A stretch of DNA of 19,271 nt, from NCBI GenBank assembly GCA_018660305.1, contig JABJKO010000344.1, positions 1 through 19,271 of the forward strand, written 5' to 3'. The stretch is from Rhodospirillaceae bacterium (lineage in GTDB: Bacteria > Pseudomonadota > Alphaproteobacteria > MPNO01 > UBA2964). A program made the position numbers and the translations under genes. The notes under the pieces are model-generated. The model worked only from the letters and a program-made list of their open reading frames with translations. It did no database searches and was not told the origin of the DNA. Of the stretch, positions 13,602 to 19,271 are shown one piece after another (position 1 is the first letter of the stretch; each line of letters starts with the position of its first letter).

Positions 13602-14914
13602 TTCTTGGCGTCTACCGCATAGCGGCCATTATAGGAAATCCGGTCATTCGGGGCCTGCTTGCCCGGCGGCGGGCCCGCGGCAAAGAAGATGCCGTCCGGT
13701 TCCGGGAACGGCAGGGTGTCGCCTCAATGGCGCGGCCGACAGGTCCCGTGACCTGGATCCATGCCGCCAGTGTCGGCGAATCGATTTCCATCCTCAGCCT
13801 GGTGGAACGGATCCATGCGGAAAGACCCGACCTGACACTGCTGGTCACCACCGGCACCGTCACGTCGGCGGCGATTATGGCCGATCGCCTGCCCCGGGGC
13901 GTGCTCCATCAATATGCGCCGGTTGATCTTCCAGGCTGGGTGCGCCGGTTCCTCGATCACTGGCGGCCGGATCTGGTGCTGTGGGTGGAATCGGAATTCT
14001 GGCCAACCCTGCTGACGGCCATTGCCTCCCGCAAGATTCCGCTGGTGCTCATCAATGCCCGCGTTTCTCAACAATCCTTCAAAGGCTGGCAGCGTGTCAG
14101 AGGCACCATCGGCACGCTGATGCAGTGTTTTTCCCTATGCCTCGCCCAGAGCGAGGACGACGGCAAAAAGCTGACGGCGCTGGGCGCCCGGGATGTCAGA
14201 GTGCCGGGCAATCTGAAATTCACCGCGGCGCCCCTACCGGTGGATGACGATCCATTGGCCGACATATCCGATCAAATCGGCGACCGCCCGGTATGGGCCG
14301 CCGTCAGCACCCATGAGGGCGAAGAAACCATCATCGCCGAGGCCCACCGCAAAATCGCGGAGAACAATGACGCCGTGCTGACAATCATCGCGCCGCGCCA
14401 TCCCATACGGGGCGAGACCGTAGCCCACGAATTATCCGACGCGGGCTATCGGATCGTGCGCCGATCAAGCGGCGAAGCGGTTACCCCGGACACACAGATC
14501 TATATTGTGGATTCGGTGGGTGAACTGGGGCTGGTCTACCGGCTGGCGAAAATCGCCTTCATTGGCGGCTCGCTCATCCCCCATGGCGGGCAAAATTTGC
14601 TGGAAGCCGCCAAGCTGGGCTGCGCTATCCTTCATGGTCCCTCCATGTTCAACTTCAAGGCCATCGTTGACGAAATGCAACAATCGGGCGCGACGGAGAT
14701 GGCGATAGATGCGGTTGGGATCGCCCGCGCTGTCACCGCTCTCCTGCGCGATGATGGGCTCCGTCAGACCCGCACCCGTGCCGCCAGCGATGTCGCCCAA
14801 AGGAAGAGCACTATTCTTGATGCGGTCATGGCGGACCTCACCCCCTTTCTCAATGGAACAGGTGATCAGACCACACGGGACGACGCCAAGGCCCACTGCC
14901 ATGCGCGCCCCTGA
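13598..14914 (+). CDS. waaA: Kdo transferase (3-deoxy-D-manno-octulosonic acid transferase)
   Basis: The protein has 438 residues, a normal length for the GT30 family. The GTG start at 13598 sits behind GGAGGCGGAGGC and overlaps the previous stop (GTGA). Residues 1-30 give a short hydrophobic and basic membrane anchor; RFRERQG (35-41) and WIHAASVGES (53-62) follow, with Glu61 in the place of the catalytic base. WVESEFWPTLL and the C-terminal donor-site segment FIGGSLIPHGGQNLLEAA are typical of WaaA/KdtA. The enzyme moves Kdo from CMP-Kdo to the lipid A precursor at the cytoplasmic face of the inner membrane. How many Kdo residues it adds cannot be read from the sequence. Its 3' end overlaps lpxK by 14 bp. 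Confidence 0.94.
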   Translation: MILGVYRIAAIIGNPVIRGLLARRRARGKEDAVRFRERQGVASMARPTGPVTWIHAASVGESISILSLVERIHAERPDLTLLVTTGTVTSAAIMADRLPRGVLHQYAPVDLPGWVRRFLDHWRPDLVLWVESEFWPTLLTAIASRKIPLVLINARVSQQSFKGWQRVRGTIGTLMQCFSLCLAQSEDDGKKLTALGARDVRVPGNLKFTAAPLPVDDDPLADISDQIGDRPVWAAVSTHEGEETIIAEAHRKIAENNDAVLTIIAPRHPIRGETVAHELSDAGYRIVRRSSGEAVTPDTQIYIVDSVGELGLVYRLAKIAFIGGSLIPHGGQNLLEAAKLGCAILHGPSMFNFKAIVDEMQQSGATEMAIDAVGIARAVTALLRDDGLRQTRTRAASDVAQRKSTILDAVMADLTPFLNGTGDQTTRDDAKAHCHARP

Positions 14915-15872
14915 TTTTTGGAAAAGAGAGAGTCTCGCGTCATTCTGTCTGACGCCTGCCTCATTACTGTGGCGTATGGGGGCCGCCCTGCGCGGGCTTT
15001 TAATCAGGCCGACCACGGCATCCGTGCCGGTGCTGTGCATCGGTAATCTGGTCGCCGGCGGCGCCGGTAAGACGCCGCTGGCGCTTGCCTTCGCGCGCCA
15101 TTTACAGGCCCACGGGCGCACCCCCCATTTCCTGACACGGGGCTATGGCGGACGGGAGGCCGGACCTCTGCAGGTCGACCCAAAGATTCATAGCGTACAT
15201 GATGTGGGCGACGAGGCACTGTTGCTTGCCGCCGTTGCGCCCACCTGGATCGCCCATAACCGGCCAAAAGGCGCGGCGGCGGCCACCGCCGCGGGTGCGG
15301 ATATCATCGTGATGGATGACGGGTATCAAAACCCCTCTCTCGCCAAGGACCTATCGGTGCTGGCCGTCGATGGCGGCTACGGTTTTGGCAACCGCCGGGT
15401 GATGCCGGCTGGACCGTTGCGAGAGTCGCTGGTCGGCGGTTTGCGGCGTGCCGATGCCGCCGTGGTTATCGGCACCGACGCAACGGGAGCCCTCAATGGC
15501 ATCATCAATTACAGCCGGGTGTTCAAAGCCGCTCTCCAGCCGTACCCGGAGAATGACGTGGCCGGTGAGACGGTTTTCGCCTTCGCCGGTATCGGCCGGC
15601 CTGACAAGTTCTACGCGACCCTGCGGCTGATGGGATGCAAAGTCTCCGGCACTCGCGATTTTTCCGACCATCATAACTACAATTCAGCGGAAATTATGCG
15701 TCTATGCGAGGATGCCGCTGCAGCGGGCGCACTCCTGGTCACGACGGAAAAGGATTTTGTCCGGTTACCATTGGAAGCCCACCACAGGGTAAAAGTCGTT
15801 CCGGTGACGCTGGAATGGGATGACCCGTCAGCACCTGACCAGATCCTGGAGGTAATCCTCGACAATGTCTAA
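14901..15872 (+). CDS. lpxK: Tetraacyldisaccharide 4'-kinase
   Basis: The protein has 323 residues. The start is the ATG at 14901, where the family N terminus MRAPDFWKRESLAS begins; longer in-frame readings from 14709 lie wholly inside waaA. The P-loop is in IGNLVAGGAGKTPLA (47-61, Lys57), followed by LTRGYGGREAGP, VGDEALLLA, and VMDDGYQNPSL, the acidic motif near the catalytic site. LpxK phosphorylates the 4' position of the lipid A disaccharide precursor at the inner membrane; the hydrophobic segment at about 11-35 would attach it there. It overlaps waaA by 14 bp and the next gene by 8 bp. The late segment TRDFSDHHNYNSAEI and LVTTEKDFVRLP are also characteristic of LpxK. Confidence 0.95.
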   Translation: MRAPDFWKRESLASFCLTPASLLWRMGAALRGLLIRPTTASVPVLCIGNLVAGGAGKTPLALAFARHLQAHGRTPHFLTRGYGGREAGPLQVDPKIHSVHDVGDEALLLAAVAPTWIAHNRPKGAAAATAAGADIIVMDDGYQNPSLAKDLSVLAVDGGYGFGNRRVMPAGPLRESLVGGLRRADAAVVIGTDATGALNGIINYSRVFKAALQPYPENDVAGETVFAFAGIGRPDKFYATLRLMGCKVSGTRDFSDHHNYNSAEIMRLCEDAAAAGALLVTTEKDFVRLPLEAHHRVKVVPVTLEWDDPSAPDQILEVILDNV

Positions 15873-16761
15873 ACGCGGCCCGCGGAGTCGCCAGTTCAAC
15901 CGGCTCGTCGCCTACCCTCTGCAGGCGGTGGGCGCTTTGCTGGTCTATGGGTTTTTCCGAATCCTTCCCATCGATTGGGCCTCGAACGTGGGCAGCTGGA
16001 TAGGGCGCACCCTGGGCCCGGCACTGGGGTTCTCCGCCCGGGCGCGGCGGAACCTGGCTCTCGCCCTGCCGGATCTCCCCGACAGCACCGCCGCGCAAAT
16101 CATCACGGAGATGTGGGACAATTTCGGCCGGGTGGTGGGCGAAATGCCCCACATCGAACGCATCGCGGTCACACGGGTGGAAATCGCCGGCGAAGAACAC
16201 ATCGCGCCGGTCCGTACCGAAGGCGTTCCCTGCATTTTCTTTTCCGGCCATCTCGCCAATTGGGAAGTGTGTGCGCTTACCACCCGGCAGATCGGCGTTC
16301 CCTATGTGCAAATCTACCGCGCCGCCAACAACCCGTTCGTCGACACCATGCTGCGCCAATTCCGCCGTGTGGAAGACGACAATATCACCCCCAAGGGGCC
16401 ACGCGGCGCCCGCGACGCCATCGCCGCCCTCACGGCCGGACGGCGGCTCGGCATGCTGGTGGACCAGAAAATGAATGACGGCATCGCCGTGCCGTTTTTC
16501 GGCCGCCCGGCCATGACCGCACCGGCCCTGGCGCAACTCGCCCAACGCTTTGGCTGCATTGTCATCCCCACCCGCATGGAACGGCTTGGCGGCTGCCGCT
16601 TCCGGCTGACGTTCTTCCCGGCGCTTGAGGTGCCCAACACCGGCGACCGCGCCGCCAACACCGCCACCATGATGAACGACGTCAACCAATTCCTCGAAGG
16701 CTGGATCCGCGACCGCCCCGGCCAGTGGCTGTGGCTGCACAGGCGATGGCCAGAGAGTTAG
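15865..16761 (+). CDS. lpxL: Lipid A late acyltransferase (LpxL/HtrB family)
   Basis: The protein has 298 residues. An N-terminal helix (about 16-34, YPLQAVGALLVYGFFRILP) anchors it in the inner membrane. FFSGHLANWEVCAL contains the H-x4-E catalytic motif (His129, Glu134). The family segment GPRGARDAIAALTAGRRLGMLVDQK-like region and FFGRPAMTAPALAQLA follow, with WLWLHRRWP at the end. The family adds a secondary acyl chain to the Kdo-lipid A precursor from acyl-ACP. Whether this copy adds the first or second late chain (LpxL or LpxM type) is not decidable, so the symbol is tentative. It overlaps lpxK by 8 bp and is the last gene of the operon; it meets the opposing M23 peptidase gene with a 10-bp gap and no clear hairpin between them. 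Confidence 0.88.
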   Translation: MSKRGPRSRQFNRLVAYPLQAVGALLVYGFFRILPIDWASNVGSWIGRTLGPALGFSARARRNLALALPDLPDSTAAQIITEMWDNFGRVVGEMPHIERIAVTRVEIAGEEHIAPVRTEGVPCIFFSGHLANWEVCALTTRQIGVPYVQIYRAANNPFVDTMLRQFRRVEDDNITPKGPRGARDAIAALTAGRRLGMLVDQKMNDGIAVPFFGRPAMTAPALAQLAQRFGCIVIPTRMERLGGCRFRLTFFPALEVPNTGDRAANTATMMNDVNQFLEGWIRDRPGQWLWLHRRWPES

Positions 16762-16771
16762 AACAACTTTT

Positions 16772-17590
16772 TTATTTCTTCTTCGGCATGGGCCCGACCA
16801 CCGTCGCCGGATCGAGCCTCACACCGCGCCATGTCAGCCCCCAATGGAGATGCGGCCCGGTGGAGCGGCCGGTCTTACCGATGTGACCGATGAGTTGGCC
16901 GCGGCGGACACGCTGGCCATTTTTCACCTTGATAGCGCTCATGTGGATATAGGTGGTGCCGACTTCGAGACCGTGATCGATAAGCACGGTCTTGCCGGTG
17001 AAGAACATATCCTCGTGGGTAAGTGCCACCACCCCATCGGCAGCGGCGGCCACCGGGGTGCCGGTGGGGGCGGCGATATCGAGCCCCAGATGGGGCCTGC
17101 GCGGTTTGCCGTTGAGAATGCGCTGACTGCCATAGGTGCCGCTGATGCGACCCTTGGCCGGCCAGATAAAACCGTTTTCGAACAGAGCTTCCAGCGACAG
17201 GCGGCGCCGCGCGGCCACCAGCAATTTGTTTTCGGCAATGATGCGCTTCATGTCGCGCTTCTTGGGCGACACCTTTCGCCCGGGCAGGCCGTCGATACGC
17301 TGGATCTTATATTTTCGCTGTTTGACGGCGATTTGCCGGGTGATCACTTTCCCGTCCGCCGTCCGCACGCTCAGGGAAGCGGATGGCTTGGCATCGCGGT
17401 CGAATCCCAGAGCGAAGGTGCCATTGGGCGCAATGGCGATCTTCTTGCCCTGGAACGTGGCGGTGGAACCGGCCGGGGCGCGTCCCTGCAAAAGCCCGCC
17501 TTGGATGGCTTCGCCGGACAGGGTGATCTGCGCCATGGCCGGGGGCCCTGTCAGGGCGATGACGACAATCAGAAATCCGCGAAGTCTCAT
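16772..17590 (-). CDS. Exported M23 (LytM-type) peptidoglycan endopeptidase
   Basis: The protein has 272 residues. A signal peptide is evident (MRLRGFLIVVIALTGPPAMA, cleavage probably after 20), so it acts in the periplasm. Residues 21-90 form a beta-rich domain with no recognised match, then a basic linker (91-132). The C-terminal peptidase domain (about 143-270) has all LytM residues: His167 and Asp171 (RPHLGLD), His216 (TYIHMS), His247 and zinc ligand His249 (GPHLHWG). An intact set means an active endopeptidase that cuts peptide cross-links in the wall, in contrast to EnvC/NlpD-type activators that lack them. The start overlaps the xseA stop (ATGA), so it is translated from the xseA message. 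The C terminus is lysine-rich (PMPKKK). Confidence 0.9.
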   Translation of the reverse strand: MRLRGFLIVVIALTGPPAMAQITLSGEAIQGGLLQGRAPAGSTATFQGKKIAIAPNGTFALGFDRDAKPSASLSVRTADGKVITRQIAVKQRKYKIQRIDGLPGRKVSPKKRDMKRIIAENKLLVAARRRLSLEALFENGFIWPAKGRISGTYGSQRILNGKPRRPHLGLDIAAPTGTPVAAAADGVVALTHEDMFFTGKTVLIDHGLEVGTTYIHMSAIKVKNGQRVRRGQLIGHIGKTGRSTGPHLHWGLTWRGVRLDPATVVGPMPKKK

Positions 17591-19128
17591 AGCAGCGATC
17601 CCTGCCCGTCATCGCCGTCCGGCTTCCGTCGGGGCGCTTTCTTTGGCTGGGATTTTGGTTTCGGCGTCGGCTTGAAATCCCCGCTCTCCCCATCAATCAC
17701 GGCGCTTCGCTTATGGTCGAAGAATTCGATCTCCACGGCCTGCCCCGCCGACAGGGCAGCCGCCCGTTGCACCGGTTCTCCCAACCCGTCGCGCACCAGG
17801 GCAAAGCCCCGCTCCAGCACGCCTTTGTAGGAATAGCTGTCCAGGAGCTTGGCCTGCGCCGCCAGCCGGTCACCGGCCATGGCGATCTGACGGCCCATGG
17901 CGGCGGGCAGCCGGTTGCCCGCATCGAGCCCGTCATAACGCCCCAGCCGATCCCGCAGCACGGTCTGCCAGGCGACGGTAAGTTGTTTGCCGGCCTGCGC
18001 CATCCTGTCGCCGGCCGCGCTCATGACATCGCGGGGATGACGGAGGCGACTGCCCAGCCCCTCAAGTTTTTCGGCCTGCTGCCCCGCCAGGTTGCGCATG
18101 GCGAGGCCCAGCCGGTCGGATTCGCCGTCCAGCCGCTGCCTTGCTTCCTCCAGCAGATTGTCCGGCTGCGGCAGGCCGCGGCCGAGCCCCTCGATGCGGA
18201 CCCGGAGATCCTCCTGGTAGCGTTCCATGCCGGAGATCACGCGGCGCGACGAGTCCAGCACCTGCGCCAGCAAATCGGCGCGCACCGGCACCGCCATCTC
18301 GGCGGCCGCGGTAGGTGTGGGCGCGCGCACATCGGCGGCAAAATCGATCAGGGTGGTATCGGTCTCATGGCCCACCGCCGATATGAGCGGGATATCGGAG
18401 GCCGCCGCCGCGCGAACCACCACCTCTTCGTTGAACGCCCAGAGATCTTCGAGACTGCCGCCGCCGCGGGCGACGATCAGCAGATCCGGCCGCGGGATGG
18501 CGCTCTCCGCCGTACAGGCGTTGAAGCCCTCGATGGCGGCGGCGACTTTCTCCGCCGCCCCCTCGCCCTGGACCGGAGACGGCCACAGAATCACGCGGCG
18601 CGGGAAGCGGTCGGCAAGACGGTGCAGAATATCGCGGATAACGGCACCGGTGGGCGATGTGATCACCCCGATGATGTCCGGCAGGAACGGCAGTTCCTGC
18701 TTTTGCGACGGGTCGAACAACCCTTCGGCGGTGAGTTTCTTGCGCCGGTCCTCGAGCAGCTTGAGGAGCGCGCCCTCACCGGCCAGCTCGATGGATTCGA
18801 TGACAATCTGATACTTGGAGCTGCGCGGGTACGACGAGATACGCCCGGTGCAGACCACTTCCATTCCCTCTTCCACCGTCAGGCCGAGGCGGCCCACATT
18901 GCCGCGCCAGCACACGCTGTCGATAACCGCTTCCTCATCCTTCAGGGTAAAATAGAGATGGCCTGAACCATGATAGTTGGGGCGCGACACCTCGCCGCGC
19001 ACGCGAACCCTCTCGAACGAGCCTTCCAGGGTCCGTTTGATCGCCCGGGCAACCTCGCCGACGCTGAATTCGGCGACATTGTGCTCGATGGGAAGGTCAG
19101 GCTCGCTTGTTGAGGGGTTGTCGGTCAT
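17587..19128 (-). CDS. xseA: Exodeoxyribonuclease VII large subunit
   Basis: The protein has 513 residues, longer than E. coli XseA (about 456). An N-terminal OB-fold (about 18-118: FSVGEVARAIKRTLEG, VRVRGEVSRP, SGHLYFTLKD) binds single-stranded DNA. The catalytic core starts around 140 with FDPSQKQELPFLPDIIGVITS and includes VARGGGSLEDLWAFNEE (219-235) and AVGHETDTTLIDFAADVRAP (251-270), the expected conserved segments. A long helical region (about 285-455) is the coiled-coil arm that binds the XseB subunits. The C-terminal 30 residues are Lys/Pro-rich and look disordered, which explains the extra length. The enzyme degrades single-stranded DNA to short oligonucleotides. It is divergent from purD and overlaps the M23 peptidase gene by 4 bp. 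Confidence 0.95.
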   Translation of the reverse strand: MTDNPSTSEPDLPIEHNVAEFSVGEVARAIKRTLEGSFERVRVRGEVSRPNYHGSGHLYFTLKDEEAVIDSVCWRGNVGRLGLTVEEGMEVVCTGRISSYPRSSKYQIVIESIELAGEGALLKLLEDRRKKLTAEGLFDPSQKQELPFLPDIIGVITSPTGAVIRDILHRLADRFPRRVILWPSPVQGEGAAEKVAAAIEGFNACTAESAIPRPDLLIVARGGGSLEDLWAFNEEVVVRAAAASDIPLISAVGHETDTTLIDFAADVRAPTPTAAAEMAVPVRADLLAQVLDSSRRVISGMERYQEDLRVRIEGLGRGLPQPDNLLEEARQRLDGESDRLGLAMRNLAGQQAEKLEGLGSRLRHPRDVMSAAGDRMAQAGKQLTVAWQTVLRDRLGRYDGLDAGNRLPAAMGRQIAMAGDRLAAQAKLLDSYSYKGVLERGFALVRDGLGEPVQRAAALSAGQAVEIEFFDHKRSAVIDGESGDFKPTPKPKSQPKKAPRRKPDGDDGQGSLL

Positions 19129-19234
19129 CGCGACTCACATACTATGCTAAACGGGAAGAGCCGCACCAGCGGTCTAAGAGAATCACAGTTAGAAATTCGG
19201 GGCCAGAGTTGGGGCGAGAGTTGGGGATGAGGCG
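19129..19234. promoter_or_regulatory. Divergent xseA-purD intergenic region with a tandem 10-bp repeat
   Basis: This 106-bp region must hold promoters for both directions. On the purD side the 10-mer AGAGTTGGGG occurs twice (19205-19214 and 19217-19226, 12-bp period), ending 8 bp before the purD ATG; the second copy with the following GATGAGGCG also supplies the ribosome-binding purines. On the xseA side, TAGCAT and TAGTAT (minus strand, about 19150-19138) are possible -10 boxes. No reliable -35 was found. Confidence 0.35.
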
Positions 19235-19271
19235 ATGAAAGTACTGGTCGTAGGCGGCGGCGGACGGGAAC
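19235..19271 (+). CDS. purD: Phosphoribosylamine-glycine ligase, first 12 codons (cut by window end)
   Basis: The ATG at 19235 follows a GAGG ribosome-binding site and opens MKVLVVGGGGRE, the typical N terminus of PurD (GAR synthetase), which continues with a histidine and the ATP-grasp enzyme's first Rossmann-like strand. Only 12 codons are visible. PurD joins glycine to 5-phosphoribosylamine in purine synthesis. The divergent xseA neighbour is a familiar arrangement in alphaproteobacteria and supports the call. Confidence 0.85.
   Translation, partial: MKVLVVGGGGRE

Noticed and set aside
15739..16740. Open frame of 333 codons on the - strand across lpxK and the lpxL-like gene
   Set aside because: It crosses two conserved genes on the other strand, has a Gly/His/Arg-rich translation and no recognisable motif.
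16844..17830. Open frame of 328 codons on the + strand across the M23 and xseA genes
   Set aside because: It lies opposite an intact M23 gene with all catalytic residues and a signal peptide; its own translation has no family features.
17713..18966. Long open frame of 417 codons on the + strand across xseA
   Set aside because: It is antisense to a clearly conserved xseA, its Arg/His/Gln-rich translation matches no family, and it arises from high GC in the third codon position of xseA.

Overview
The window looks like a chromosomal segment of a GC-rich Gram-negative alphaproteobacterium, most likely Rhodospirillales-like. This is inferred from gene content (ubiquinone genes, an ETF-beta lysine methyltransferase homologue, an msbA-DUF374-waaA-lpxK-lpxL lipid A/Kdo block, xseA divergent from purD) and from a palindromic intergenic repeat of a style common in that class. 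No database search was possible, so the order-level assignment is tentative. There are 17 complete protein genes and two cut by the window ends. I see no tRNA, rRNA, CRISPR array, insertion sequence or phage gene.

Layout. (1) 2-1101: the 3' end of ubiA, overlapped by 4 bp by an ETF-beta lysine methyltransferase homologue. (2) 1102-1779: an AT-rich leader and a small tail-anchored protein of unknown function. (3) 1868-3820, minus strand: an operon of an HxlR-type regulator with an SCP2-like C-terminal domain, a PsiE-like membrane protein and a gamma-glutamylcyclotransferase-fold protein. It is divergent from an OsmC-family gene at 3967-4542, with a dyad operator candidate between them. (4) 4671-6618: a truncated haemoglobin, a PAS/HNOBA-like class III adenylate cyclase (4-bp overlap with the first globin), then a second truncated haemoglobin. 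(5) 6787-9725: ubiD and the TldE/PmbA peptidase subunit. (6) 9918-10868, minus strand: a lone DHDPS/NAL-family lyase or aldolase with its own terminator. (7) 11067-16761: a tightly packed lipid A/Kdo operon (MsbA-like ABC exporter, DUF374 acyltransferase, waaA, lpxK, lpxL-like acyltransferase). (8) 16772-19128, minus strand: xseA followed by an overlapping exported M23 endopeptidase. (9) purD starts at 19235.

How the genes fit together. ubiA and ubiD act in ubiquinone synthesis, and the ETF-beta methyltransferase acts on the flavoprotein that feeds electrons to ubiquinone, so the left end has a respiratory theme. The HxlR/OsmC pair suggests a thiol or peroxide response. The lipid A block makes, modifies and flips the outer-membrane lipid A-Kdo core.

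The most interesting locus is the globin-cyclase-globin cassette. The cyclase has all six residues expected of an active, ATP-specific class III enzyme. It also has a PAS domain and a signalling helix like the HNOBA element of soluble guanylate cyclases, but no haem domain of its own. Two stand-alone truncated globins with different distal haem pockets lie on either side, the first translationally coupled to it. I infer a split, haem-gated cAMP sensor for O2, NO or redox state. The intergenic DNA before each globin also carries overlapping, mutually exclusive inverted repeats.
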